NCBI RefSeq assembly: GCF_001187905.1
Contig: NZ_LGIS01000017.1
Location: 62,001-126,000 of the forward strand
Direction: 5' to 3'
Origin: Pantoea sp. RIT-PI-b
GTDB lineage: Bacteria; Pseudomonadota; Gammaproteobacteria; Enterobacterales; Enterobacteriaceae
DNA: 64,000 nt
Shown here: piece after piece, positions 26,307-34,945 of the stretch
Layout of the letters: each line of letters opens with the position of its first letter
How positions within the stretch are numbered: the first letter of the stretch is position 1
Program-made: the position numbers and the translations under genes
The notes under the pieces: generated by a model
What the model saw: only the letters and a program-made list of their open reading frames with translations
Told to the model about the DNA's origin: nothing
Database searches by the model: none

Positions 26307-26741
26307 TTAAGGCACCTGTTTGAAGCTGCGATAGTGATCGGTAGTGAGGAAAATCAGGCCATCGGACGAGTAAAGCAGACGATCGGCATCACGGTGACCG
26401 CAATCGTAATTCACGTCGGCTTCATACCACTGCCTGCCCGCCTGCATCGGCAACCTTCTTTCACGGTTGCTGAAGCGATCGCCGCCAATCGCGCGCCCCG
26501 GTAACACCTCACACAAATTGCCTTTGCTCGGGTTCCAGCCCTGGCGACGCGCCTCGTTTTTAGTGAGATAGAGATCGGGCAATCGCTGGTGCTGCTGCAC
26601 CCAGCGCGCCACGGTGTTGGCATCGGTGAGCTGCGAAATATCGGGGTGGCTGTTGGCCCATTTGTCGGACAAATGCGGTTTTAACCCAAGCCACAGCGCG
26701 GCGAGGATCAGAATTAAGGCAATCCAGAGTTTTTTTGACAT
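26307..26741 (-). CDS. Barnase-type secreted or anchored ribonuclease
   Basis: A 144-residue protein: an N-terminal hydrophobic segment (residues 4-21, KLWIALILILAALWLGL) and a barnase-like RNase domain. All catalytic residues of barnase have counterparts: Lys61 (YLTKNEA), Glu107 (YEADVNY), Arg117, Arg121 (HRDADRLLY) and His136 (TTDHYRSF), at the same spacings as barnase Lys27, Glu73, Arg83, Arg87 and His102. It should cleave RNA. The leader has no clear cleavage site, so it may act as an anchor. I use the ATG at 26741 with CAGGATG upstream. The barstar gene follows directly. Confidence 0.93.
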   Translation of the reverse strand: MSKKLWIALILILAALWLGLKPHLSDKWANSHPDISQLTDANTVARWVQQHQRLPDLYLTKNEARRQGWNPSKGNLCEVLPGRAIGGDRFSNRERRLPMQAGRQWYEADVNYDCGHRDADRLLYSSDGLIFLTTDHYRSFKQVP

Positions 26742-26842
26742 GGTGACATCCTGAAACACAGGACGACGATAGTAGCAGATTTAAAACGCAGAATTTATAA
26801 CGGAGAGTAACGCGGGCCAGCAAAGCTGGCCCTGGCGGGGTG

Positions 26843-27190
26843 TTACTGCATCGCGCTGGCGGTTGGCGCGGCGTGACGACGCCATGCTCCCGGCGCTACG
26901 CCATATTGACGTTTGAAGCTGCGGTTAAACGACTGCTGCGAGTCGAAACCGAGTGAGATGGCCACATTGAGAATCGGCTCATTGCTGGTGGTCAGTCGAT
27001 CAGCCGATTTTTTCAATTTTTTGTTACGAATGTATTCACCCAGCGGATAGCCGGTGTGCTCTTTGAACATACGCTGCAGGTGCCACTTCGAATAACCGGC
27101 GCGCCCCGCTACGGTGTCCAGGTCCAGACGTGCTTCAATGTTGTTATCAATCCAGTCGATCAGATCGTGAATAAATGCGTCGCTCATCAT
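26843..27190 (-). CDS. rarA: RarA-like AraC-family activator (MarA/SoxS/Rob type)
   Basis: A 115-residue protein with the two helix-turn-helix motifs of the MarA/SoxS/RamA group and no sensor domain: VAGRAGYSKWHLQRMFKEHT and ISLGFDSQQSFNRSFKRQYG. The position, divergent from oqxA and with oqxR at the far end of the pump genes, is that of RarA in Klebsiella, an activator of oqxAB and of multidrug tolerance. A GGGAGAGAATGGG stretch precedes ATGATG at 27185-27190; the start may be either ATG. Regulation probably runs through the dyads in the 290-base gap to oqxA. Confidence 0.88.
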   Translation of the reverse strand: MMSDAFIHDLIDWIDNNIEARLDLDTVAGRAGYSKWHLQRMFKEHTGYPLGEYIRNKKLKKSADRLTTSNEPILNVAISLGFDSQQSFNRSFKRQYGVAPGAWRRHAAPTASAMQ

Positions 27191-27268
27191 CCCATTCTCT
27201 CCCGTCGCCTCTGCGAACAGTATCAGTATCAGTTGCAATTACACTTTAAGGGTGACTGATGATGCCAG

Positions 27269-27346
27269 TTAATGCAAGTTTTATTATTGCATTAAATGCC
27301 GCACAGCGCGTAGGGGCTTTGATCGCTTTGCAACGCAATGATCAAA
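27269..27346. promoter_or_regulatory. Two dyads in the rarA-oqxA intergenic region
   Basis: The gap 27191-27483 holds no gene. TTAATGCAA (27269-27277) and TTGCATTAA (27287-27295) form a perfect 9-bp dyad with a 9-base spacer; TTAATGCAA occurs again at 27413-27421. A second dyad has arms TTTGATC (27318-27324) and GATCAAA (27340-27346), with an inner TTGC/GCAA pair. They are candidates for OqxR (Rrf2) and RarA binding; which protein binds which is not determined. Confidence 0.6.
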
Positions 27347-27483
27347 ACCGCACATAAAGTGTATCAGATATTCTTGCAGTTGCAGTTTGCACAAGCCTAC
27401 ACTCATCGCGTTTTAATGCAATCTTCAAAGTTGCAGATTTTTCGTACGTCTCCTTTCTTTTTCACCTAAGCGGAATAACAACA

Positions 27484-28638
27484 ATGCATCTGCAAACATA
27501 TGGGGTTCGTCGGGCAGTAAGCCTGTCAGGAGTGATATTGCTGGGAAGCCTGCTGGCCGGTTGCGATCGCGGTGTGGCGCAAAACGCCCCGCCGCCGCCG
27601 CCCGAAGTGAGTGTCGCGCAGGTGGTTGAGCAGAAAGTCAGCCAATGGGATAGCTTCAACGGCCGCTTCGAAGCGGTGCAGAGCGTGCAGCTGCGCCCAC
27701 GCGTCTCCGGCTATATCGATCAGGTGAATTATCGCGAAGGCGATGAGGTGAAAAAAGGCCAGGTGCTGTTCACCATCGATGACCGCACCTATCGCGCCAC
27801 TCTAGAGCAGGCGCAGGCGGAACTCGCCAACGCACGTAGCCAGGCCACGCTAGCGCGCAGTGAATCGGCGCGTACCGATAAGCTGATCGGCACCAATGTC
27901 GTGTCACGTGAAGAGTGGGAACAGCGTCGCTCTGCGGCCAATCAGGCGCAGGCCAGCGTGCTGTCAGCGCAGGCGGCGGTGGATATGGCGCAGTTGAATC
28001 TTGATTTCACCCGTGTGACCGCACCGATTGAAGGTCGCGCCAGCCGCGCGATGATCACCACCGGCAACCTGGTGACCGCCGGCGACAGCGCCAGCGTGCT
28101 GACCACCTTAGTGTCGCAGGATCGCATGTACGTCTACTTCGACGTGGATGAAGCCACCTATCTGCACTATCAGGCAATGGCGCGTAAAGGCGAAAATCGC
28201 GGATCGCTGCCGGTGGAAGTGGCGCTGACCGGCGAAGAGGGTTTCCCGCATCGCGGCACCGTCGATTTTCTCGATAATCAGCTGACCGCCAGCACCGGTA
28301 CCATCCGCATGCGCGCCTCACTGGATAACCAGCAGCGCCAGTTCACCCCGGGCTTGTTTGCGCGCGTGCGCCTGCCGGGCAGCGCTGATTTCACCGCGCT
28401 GTTAATTGACGATAAAGCGGTGCTGACCGATCAGGATCGCAAGTACGTTTACGTGGTCGATGCCCAGGGCAAAGCCCAACGCCGCGATATTCAGGCCGGT
28501 GAGTTAGCCGATGGCCTGCGCATTGTGCAGCAGGGTCTGAAGCCCGGCGACAAAGTGATCGTCAATGGCTTACAGAAAGTCTTTATGCCTGGCATGCCGG
28601 TGACCGCCCAACCGGTGGCGATGCGCTCCGCTCAATAA
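27484..28638 (+). CDS. oqxA: OqxA-like RND efflux periplasmic adaptor lipoprotein
   Basis: A 384-residue membrane-fusion protein. The signal peptide ends in a lipobox LLAGC (Cys27). The body shows the adaptor pattern: QLRPRVSGYIDQVNYREGDEV (barrel-sandwich), a coiled-coil hairpin with LEQAQAELANARSQATLARS, LDFTRVTAPIEGRASRAMI and the membrane-proximal end VIVNGLQKVFMPGMPV. It is very close to Klebsiella OqxA and pairs with OqxB in the inner membrane and a TolC-type channel encoded elsewhere. The gene starts 292 bases from divergent rarA and is followed by oqxB after 18 bases. Confidence 0.94.
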   Translation: MHLQTYGVRRAVSLSGVILLGSLLAGCDRGVAQNAPPPPPEVSVAQVVEQKVSQWDSFNGRFEAVQSVQLRPRVSGYIDQVNYREGDEVKKGQVLFTIDDRTYRATLEQAQAELANARSQATLARSESARTDKLIGTNVVSREEWEQRRSAANQAQASVLSAQAAVDMAQLNLDFTRVTAPIEGRASRAMITTGNLVTAGDSASVLTTLVSQDRMYVYFDVDEATYLHYQAMARKGENRGSLPVEVALTGEEGFPHRGTVDFLDNQLTASTGTIRMRASLDNQQRQFTPGLFARVRLPGSADFTALLIDDKAVLTDQDRKYVYVVDAQGKAQRRDIQAGELADGLRIVQQGLKPGDKVIVNGLQKVFMPGMPVTAQPVAMRSAQ

Positions 28639-28656
28639 CCTTCGAGACTGCCTTTT

Positions 28657-31600
28657 ATGGATTTCTCCCGCTTTTTTATCGACCGACCGATATTCGCCGC
28701 GGTGCTGTCGATTTTGATCTTTACCACCGGACTGATCGCCATTCCGCTGCTGCCGATCAGTGAATATCCCAACGTGGTGCCACCCAGCGTGCAGGTGCGC
28801 GCCGAGTACCCAGGCGCTAACCCCAAAGTGATTGCTGATTCCGTGGCGACGCCGCTGGAAGAAGCCATCAACGGGGTGGAAAACATGATGTACATGAAGT
28901 CGGTGGCCGGTTCCGATGGCGTGCTGGTGACCACCGTGACCTTCCGTCCAGGCACCGATCCGGATCAGGCGCAGGTGCAGGTACAGAACCGCGTGGCGCA
29001 GGCCGAAGCGCGTCTGCCGGAAGAGGTGCGACAACTGGGCCTCACCACGCAGAAGATGTCGCCGACGCTGACGCTGGTGGTGCATATGTTCTCGCCGCAC
29101 GGCAAGTACGATTCACTCTATTTGCGTAACTACGCCACGCTAAAGGTGAAAGATGAGCTGGCACGCCTGCCGGGCGTCGGACAGATTCAGATCTTCGGTG
29201 CCGGTGAGTACGCGATGCGCGTCTGGCTCGACCCCAATAAGGTGGCGGCGCGTGGCTTGACCGCTTCCGATGTGGTTAGCGCCATGCAGGAGCAGAACGT
29301 GCAGGTTTCTGCCGGGCAGCTTGGTGCGGAACCGCTGAAGAAACAGAGTGACTTCCTGCTGTCGATTAACACGCAGGGCCGGCTGGAAAGCGAAGAGCAG
29401 TTTGGCAATATCATCCTGAAAACCGCCGACGACGGCACGCTGGTGCGCCTGCGTGACGTGGCGCGTATCGAGATGGGTTCCGGCAGCTATGCGTTACGTT
29501 CGCAGCTGAACAACAAAGATGCGGTCGGGATTGGTATCTTCCAGGCACCGGGCGCCAATGCCATCGATCTCTCCAATGCGGTGCGCGATAAAATGGCCGA
29601 GCTGGCCACCCGCTTCCCGGACGATGTGCAGTGGGCCGCGCCTTACGATCCGACCGTGTTTGTGCGTGATTCGATTCGTGCCGTGGTGCAAACGCTGTTT
29701 GAAGCGATTGTACTGGTGGTGCTGGTGGTGATTCTGTTCCTGCAAACCTGGCGCGCCTCAATCATTCCGCTGCTGGCCGTGCCGGTTTCGGTGGTTGGTA
29801 CCTTCAGCATCCTCTACCTGCTGGGCTTCTCGCTCAATACCTTGAGTTTGTTTGGCCTGGTATTGGCGATCGGTATCGTGGTGGATGACGCCATCGTGGT
29901 GGTGGAGAACGTTGAGCGTAATATCGAACAGGGTTTGTCACCCACCGCGGCGGCGCATCAGGCGATGCGCGAAGTTTCAGGACCGATTATCGCTATCGCG
30001 CTGGTGCTATGTGCGGTGTTCGTACCGATGGCCTTCCTGTCGGGCGTGACCGGTCAGTTCTATAAGCAGTTTGCCGTGACGATTGCCATCTCCACGGTGA
30101 TCTCGGCTATCAACTCGCTGACGCTCTCTCCGGCGCTGGCGGCGCTGCTGCTGAAACCGCACAACGCGGCGAAAGATATGCCGACGCGCATTATCGATCG
30201 CCTGCTCGGCTGGCTGTTCCGCCCGTTCAACCGCTTCTTCCAGCGCAGCTCGGATGGCTACGAATCGCTGGTAGGGAAAACGCTGCGTCGACGTGGCGCG
30301 GTGTTCGGCGTCTATGTGCTGCTGCTGGCGGGCGCGGGCTTTATGTTCCATACCGTGCCAGGCGGCTTTATTCCGACCCAGGATAAGTTGTATCTGATCG
30401 GCGGCGTGAAAATGCCAGAAGGGTCATCGCTGGCGCGCACCGATGAAGTGATTCGCAAGATGAGCGAAATCGGGATGAACACCGAAGGCGTGGCCTATTC
30501 GGTCGCGTTCCCGGGGCTTAATGCGTTGCAGTTCACCAACACGCCAAATACCGGCACGGTGTTCTTTGGCCTGAAGCCGTTCAGCGAGCGGACGCGCAGC
30601 GCGGCGGAAATTAATGCTGAGATTAACGCCAAGATATCCAAAATCCAGCAAGGTTTTGGCTTCTCGATTATGCCACCGCCGATTTTGGGTCTGGGACAAG
30701 GCTCTGGTTATTCGCTGTATGTGCAGGATCGTGCAGGTTTGGGTTACGGTGCGCTGCAGAACGCCATCAATACCCTGACCGGTGCAGTGCTGCAGACGCC
30801 GGGCATGATGTTCCCGATTTCATCCTACCAGGCCAACGTGCCACAGCTGGATGTGCAGGTCGACCGCGACAAGGCCAAAGCGCAAGGCGTGTCGTTGACC
30901 GAGCTGTTTAGCACGCTGCAAACCTATCTGGGATCGTCGTACGTTAACGATTTCAATAAGTTTGGTCGCACCTGGCGCGTGATGGCGCAGGCAGACGGTG
31001 ATTTCCGCGATAGCGTGCAGGATATCGGCAATTTGCGCACCCGCAACGATCGCGGCGAAATGGTGCCGATTGGCAGCATGGTCAATATCACCACCACGTA
31101 CGGCCCCGATCCGGTGATTCGCTACAACGGCTATCCGGCGGCGGACCTGATTGGTGATGCCGATCCGCGCGTGCTCTCTTCAGCGCAGGCAATGCAGAAG
31201 CTGGAAGCGATGTCCACTCAGGTGCTGCCGAACGGCATGAACATTGAATGGACCGATCTGAGCTATCAGCAATCCACGCAAGGCAACACTGCGCTAATTG
31301 TGTTCCCGGTGGCCGTTCTGCTGGCGTTTCTGGTGCTGGCGGCCTTGTATGAAAGCTGGACGCTGCCGCTGGCGGTGATCCTGATTGTACCGGTGACCAT
31401 GCTGTCTGCCCTGGTTGGCGTGTGGCTAACCGGCGGCGATAACAACGTGTTTGTGCAGGTTGGATTGGTGGTGTTGATGGGGCTGGCGTGTAAGAACGCG
31501 ATTCTGATCGTTGAGTTTGCGCGCGAGCTGGAGATGCAGGGCAAGAGCATTGTCGATGCGGCGCTGGAAGCCTGTCGTCTGCGTCTGCGTCCCATCGTCA

Positions 31601-31809
31601 TGACCTCGATTGCCTTTATCGCCGGTACCATTCCGCTGATTCTGGGTGAAGGTGCAGGTGCGGAAGTGCGCGGCGTGACCGGGATTACCGTGTTCTCGGG
31701 GATGCTGGGCGTGACGCTGTTTGGGCTGTTCCTGACGCCAGTGTTTTATGTGACGCTGCGTAAGCTGGTGACACGCAAGCAGCCGCAAGCGGAAGTGCAG
31801 ACCGCGTAA
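28657..31809 (+). CDS. oqxB: OqxB-like RND multidrug efflux transporter
   Basis: A 1050-residue inner-membrane proton antiporter of the HAE1-RND family with two repeats, each with a helix followed by a large periplasmic domain. MDFSRFFIDRPIFAAVLSIL is the typical start, and GIVVDDAIVVVENVER in the fourth helix carries the proton-relay Asp pair. Near identity in many blocks (KMPEGSSLARTDEVIRKM, PPPILGLGQGSGYSLYVQDR) links it to Klebsiella OqxB, which exports quinolones, chloramphenicol, nitrofurans and olaquindox. The operon ends in a strong terminator at 31832-31858. Confidence 0.95.
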   Translation: MDFSRFFIDRPIFAAVLSILIFTTGLIAIPLLPISEYPNVVPPSVQVRAEYPGANPKVIADSVATPLEEAINGVENMMYMKSVAGSDGVLVTTVTFRPGTDPDQAQVQVQNRVAQAEARLPEEVRQLGLTTQKMSPTLTLVVHMFSPHGKYDSLYLRNYATLKVKDELARLPGVGQIQIFGAGEYAMRVWLDPNKVAARGLTASDVVSAMQEQNVQVSAGQLGAEPLKKQSDFLLSINTQGRLESEEQFGNIILKTADDGTLVRLRDVARIEMGSGSYALRSQLNNKDAVGIGIFQAPGANAIDLSNAVRDKMAELATRFPDDVQWAAPYDPTVFVRDSIRAVVQTLFEAIVLVVLVVILFLQTWRASIIPLLAVPVSVVGTFSILYLLGFSLNTLSLFGLVLAIGIVVDDAIVVVENVERNIEQGLSPTAAAHQAMREVSGPIIAIALVLCAVFVPMAFLSGVTGQFYKQFAVTIAISTVISAINSLTLSPALAALLLKPHNAAKDMPTRIIDRLLGWLFRPFNRFFQRSSDGYESLVGKTLRRRGAVFGVYVLLLAGAGFMFHTVPGGFIPTQDKLYLIGGVKMPEGSSLARTDEVIRKMSEIGMNTEGVAYSVAFPGLNALQFTNTPNTGTVFFGLKPFSERTRSAAEINAEINAKISKIQQGFGFSIMPPPILGLGQGSGYSLYVQDRAGLGYGALQNAINTLTGAVLQTPGMMFPISSYQANVPQLDVQVDRDKAKAQGVSLTELFSTLQTYLGSSYVNDFNKFGRTWRVMAQADGDFRDSVQDIGNLRTRNDRGEMVPIGSMVNITTTYGPDPVIRYNGYPAADLIGDADPRVLSSAQAMQKLEAMSTQVLPNGMNIEWTDLSYQQSTQGNTALIVFPVAVLLAFLVLAALYESWTLPLAVILIVPVTMLSALVGVWLTGGDNNVFVQVGLVVLMGLACKNAILIVEFARELEMQGKSIVDAALEACRLRLRPIVMTSIAFIAGTIPLILGEGAGAEVRGVTGITVFSGMLGVTLFGLFLTPVFYVTLRKLVTRKQPQAEVQTA

Positions 31810-31831
31810 CAGTTAAATGTGTGATGAACAA

Positions 31832-31858
31832 TCCGGGCCGATGTGCCCGGATTTTTTT
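31832..31858 (+). terminator. Rho-independent terminator after oqxB
   Basis: TCCGGGC (31832-31838) pairs with GCCCGGA (31845-31851), followed by seven T. A palindromic repeat of the dispersed family follows at 31887-31913. Confidence 0.92.
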
Positions 31859-31886
31859 ATGTGTGGCGCTCGGAGCAATAAAAAAA

Positions 31887-31913
31887 GGTCACCATGAATG
31901 GCGACCCTACGGG
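31887..31913. repeat. Dispersed palindromic repeat, copy between oqxB and oqxR
   Basis: GGTCACCATGAATGGCGACC followed by CTACGGG is the same family as the copies near 413-1217 and at 56114-56138. The core is a near-perfect palindrome around CCATNAATGG. Confidence 0.8.
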
Positions 31914-31925
31914 ATGGGTGCGGTT

Positions 31926-32411
31926 TTAGCGGCCTTTCTTACACAGATCGGCGAGTTCGACATCGGGCAGCTCTTCGCAGTTGCTGGTGTCGTTATGCTT
32001 CAGCTCGGCCAGCGCATCTGCCACGGTGCGGGTTTCCAGCACCTTCAGCGACGCTTCTTCAGCCTCTTCCGCAATCGATTTAAAGTACCAACACAGGTTA
32101 GCACTGACCAGACAACGCGGGGCGACATCGGGACGCGAGGCCCAGAGCTTTTTATCTTCAATCACCGAGGTGTAGATGTCGCGCAGCGTGATCTCAGCGG
32201 CCGGACGACCCAGGTGAATTGAGCCGGTGCGGCCAAGCGTCGAGACGATGATGCCGTCGCGCGTGAGCGGAACCATGAGTTTTCGAATGAAACTGGGGTT
32301 CGCTTCAAGACCATACGCCAATATGGCACTGGTCGAGCGTTTGCCCAGTTGCTCCGCCATCGCTACGCTCAAAACCATCTGCAAAGCTGTCGGGAAGCGG
32401 TAATCAAGCAT
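31926..32411 (-). CDS. oqxR: OqxR-like Rrf2-family repressor
   Basis: A 161-residue winged-helix protein of the Rrf2 family (MLDYRFPTALQMVLSVAMAE, NPSFIRKLMVPLTRDGIIVS). In Klebsiella, OqxR sits at this place and represses oqxAB and rarA. Four cysteines are present (RCLVSANLCW, NCEELPDV, LCKKG), though not in the tight spacing of iron-sulfur Rrf2 sensors, so whether it senses redox is unclear. I chose the ATG at 32411 with CAGGAT upstream; the frame extends to 32675 but without family similarity. Confidence 0.88.
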   Translation of the reverse strand: MLDYRFPTALQMVLSVAMAEQLGKRSTSAILAYGLEANPSFIRKLMVPLTRDGIIVSTLGRTGSIHLGRPAAEITLRDIYTSVIEDKKLWASRPDVAPRCLVSANLCWYFKSIAEEAEEASLKVLETRTVADALAELKHNDTSNCEELPDVELADLCKKGR

Positions 32412-32569
32412 TTCAATATCCTGAGTTGCGGTTATCTTGTTGTTTTTATGCCGCGACAGTGAGTAATCAATGAGCAATAAATATAACAAACACTGTTGCT
32501 TTTTAGAAGCCAGCGCCCGTGATCCAGGCACGTATTCCCCATTTAAGCTGGTAGAAGCGCACAGGCTGC

Positions 32570-33769
32570 TTAATTTATCGCTCCCCTTTCCGACTGTGGG
32601 CTGGCGTGTGGCAATTTCTGCTTCAACACCATCACCAGCAGCACGTTGATAAACGCCAACAGACACAATAGCCACAGCGTGGCATTGGCGCCGAGGTGCT
32701 CAAAGACATAGCCGCCAACCAGCGGCGTTAATGCCTGGCCAATCAACGCGGGACGCGCCATGCGCCCAACCACAATCGCGTAAGCCTCTGGTTTGACCAT
32801 TACCAGCGGTAAAGTTCCCCGCACTATCGCCCGCAGCCCATTTCCGGCGCCGTACAGCACCATGCTCAGCACGGCAAACTGCGGATAACACGCCAGCAGC
32901 AGCAGGCCCAGCGCCACCAATCCCACCGAGAAGAAAGTGGTCCAGATCGGATGTCCGCGCTTGAAGGCGATGTCGACAATGCGCGAGCCAACCTGACAGG
33001 GACCAAGAATGGCGCTGATCGCTAAAGCCGACGCCAGCGTATGCCCGCTGGCTTGCAGCAAGGTAATCAGTTGCACCGAAATCGCCGTCATGATCACCGA
33101 TGCGAGGGTGAAAATACTGCACAGCAACCAGAACAGCGCCGGGGCAAGTGCATCGCCGTGCGCGGTTGATGTCGGCTTGCTGGTAGCGATTTTCGCTGCG
33201 GGCGCAGGCAGTGCGTAAAGGTAGGCGGGCAACACGGAAAGACACAATAATCCGGCGATGGCAAAGCAGGCGCCGCGCCACTCCAGCCAGTGGATCAGCA
33301 GCGCGGTGCCCGGCCAAACCAGGGTGGTACAAAAACCGGAGATCAGCGTGATGCCGGTAATCGCGCCGCGCGCCTGCCCGCCGTACAGCGTGCCGAGCGT
33401 GGCGAATAGCGCATCGTATAAGCCCATCGCCATGCCAATGCCGATAATCAGCCAGGCAAACAGAAACAGCAGCAGATGATGGCTGAGGCCCATGATCACC
33501 AGACCGATCGCCATCACCGCCCCGCTCGCTGCCAGCAATACGCGACCATAAGAGCGGGAAATCAGTCGGCCGCTTAGCGGGGCCAGCAAACCCGAAATCA
33601 ACATACCGAGCGACAGCGCGCCATACACCCACTGCTGCGACCAGCCGGTTTCCGCCACGATCGGATTGGCCATCACCGCCATTAAATAGAACGATCCGCC
33701 CCATGAGAGGATTTGCACTAATCCAAGCGTAATAATGGCGGGAACAGGTGGCTTTGGCAGAGGCTGCAC
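32570..33769 (-). CDS. MFS transporter
   Basis: A 399-residue major facilitator protein with about 12 membrane segments; the loop SGRLISRSYGRVLLAA between helices 2 and 3 is the MFS motif A position, and FKRGHPIWTTF marks the second-half equivalent. Similarity is to the YbfB/MFS_1 group of unknown substrates. The start is a GTG at 33767-33769, since no ATG gives the complete first helix. It is separated from oqxR by 158 bases that carry no recognisable feature, so it need not belong to the pump regulon. The substrate is unknown. Confidence 0.88.
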   Translation of the reverse strand: MQPLPKPPVPAIITLGLVQILSWGGSFYLMAVMANPIVAETGWSQQWVYGALSLGMLISGLLAPLSGRLISRSYGRVLLAASGAVMAIGLVIMGLSHHLLLFLFAWLIIGIGMAMGLYDALFATLGTLYGGQARGAITGITLISGFCTTLVWPGTALLIHWLEWRGACFAIAGLLCLSVLPAYLYALPAPAAKIATSKPTSTAHGDALAPALFWLLCSIFTLASVIMTAISVQLITLLQASGHTLASALAISAILGPCQVGSRIVDIAFKRGHPIWTTFFSVGLVALGLLLLACYPQFAVLSMVLYGAGNGLRAIVRGTLPLVMVKPEAYAIVVGRMARPALIGQALTPLVGGYVFEHLGANATLWLLCLLAFINVLLVMVLKQKLPHASPQSERGAIN

Positions 33770-33895
33770 GACAATTTTCCGTTAGCAGGCAAAGCATTGT
33801 TATAACACGTTAATCCAGCAGGAAAAATCCCCTCTTCCCCTGCTTAGCGAAATCCTTGCGCTGCGCTGGCAGATTAGCACCCGAGCCAGTACACT

Positions 33896-33916
33896 AAAAA
33901 GTATGTTGTAACTATG
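33896..33916 (+). other. Ter replication-fork arrest site in front of tus
   Basis: AGTATGTTGTAACTA at 33900-33914 matches the core of E. coli TerB (AGTATGTTGTAACTAAAG) base for base across this stretch. It overlaps the tus promoter region as in E. coli, where Tus binding also represses its own gene. With this orientation the conserved G6 face points toward low coordinates, so forks moving from low to high coordinates should be stopped; that polarity follows from known Ter structure and is not shown here. Confidence 0.93.
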
Positions 33917-33926
33917 GAGGCATTTT

Positions 33927-34856
33927 ATGGCCCGCTATGATTTAGTTGCCGATCTACATGAATGCGTGAACGCGCTGGAAGCGGCGTTGAGTGCCTTACG
34001 ACAGCAGATTGAACAGCAACCACTGCTGATTGCACGGGTTTTCAGCCTGCCGGAAATTGAAAAAGGGCGTGAGCACGATGAAATTGAACGCATCGCGGTA
34101 ACGCAGCATCTCGGTAAAACCGCGCGCGAAATGGCATTGGCGCACTACTGCCGCCTGTTTATGCAGCATCAATCGGAAAAGCTCAGCACTAAAGCCGCGG
34201 TGCGATTGCCGGGCGCGATCTGCATCCAGGCCGATGGGGGAATGCATGCGCAAATCACGCAGCAGGTGGCCGAGATCAACACGTTGAAGCAGCGGCTGGA
34301 ACAGCTCATTACCGTGGAGTCGGGCTTGCCGAGCGAGGCGCGCTTTGAGTTTGTCCACCAGCATCTGCGCGGCTTAATCACCCTAAACGCCTACCGCAGC
34401 GTGACGCTGCTTAATTCGCCAGACAGTTTGCGTTTTGGCTGGGCAAATAAAAACATCATCAAAAACGTGACGCGTGATGCGGTGGTTGAGCAGCTGGAGC
34501 GCAGTCTGAAAGCCAATCGCGCTCAGGCGCCGTGGACGCGTGAGCAGTGGGCGGAAAAAGTGCAGCAGGAGCTGGAAGCGATTCTCGCGTTGCCTGCGGG
34601 AGCGAAGCTGAAAATCAAACGCCCGGTGAAGGTACAACCGATTGCCCGCGTGTGGCGCGCCAGCGAGAAGAAGCAGGTACAGCTTGCCTGCCCTTCCCCG
34701 CTGCTGGTGCTGTGTCGCGATAAGACCCAGGTACCCATTTTGGGCGAGCTGCTGAATTATGATGCAGATAACGTCGCGTATCGCCACAAACCGCTGGCCG
34801 AACCGCTGCATTTGATCATTCCACGCCTGCATTTGTGGAGCGATCGACTGGCGTAA
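33927..34856 (+). CDS. tus: Tus, replication terminus site-binding protein
   Basis: A 309-residue protein of exactly the E. coli Tus length and similar throughout: MARYDLV at the start, ARVFSLPEIEK, KAAVRLPGAICIQ, GLITLNAYRSVT, RFGWANKNIIKN, KLKIKRPVKVQPIARVW, GELLNYDADNV and LIIPRLHLW at the end. It binds Ter sites and blocks the DnaB helicase from one side, trapping forks in the terminus. GGAGG lies 8 bases before the ATG. The Ter site at 33900 lies immediately upstream, giving autoregulation. Confidence 0.96.
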   Translation: MARYDLVADLHECVNALEAALSALRQQIEQQPLLIARVFSLPEIEKGREHDEIERIAVTQHLGKTAREMALAHYCRLFMQHQSEKLSTKAAVRLPGAICIQADGGMHAQITQQVAEINTLKQRLEQLITVESGLPSEARFEFVHQHLRGLITLNAYRSVTLLNSPDSLRFGWANKNIIKNVTRDAVVEQLERSLKANRAQAPWTREQWAEKVQQELEAILALPAGAKLKIKRPVKVQPIARVWRASEKKQVQLACPSPLLVLCRDKTQVPILGELLNYDADNVAYRHKPLAEPLHLIIPRLHLWSDRLA

Positions 34857-34874
34857 ATTTATTTTCAAATCGCT

Positions 34875-34902
34875 GCATCCAATTCGCCATCAACCCTCGT
34901 AT
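34875..34902 (+). promoter_or_regulatory. Candidate ECF-sigma promoter of the fasciclin operon
   Basis: GCATCC at 34875-34880 and CGTAT at 34898-34902 are separated by 17 bases, and the start codon follows about 44 bases on. A CATCC-like -35 and CGNAT-like -10 resemble promoters read by SigK-type ECF factors. If correct, the operon would be autoregulated by the sigma factor encoded in it. This is a pattern match only. Confidence 0.45.
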
Positions 34903-34945
34903 ATCCGAGTGTGAGCAACTCCTTCGCTCCCTACTACGAGGATTT

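Noticed and set aside
31821..32222. A 133-codon plus-strand frame after oqxB
   Set aside because: It spans the terminator and the repeat and is antisense to oqxR, which is a clear Rrf2 protein.
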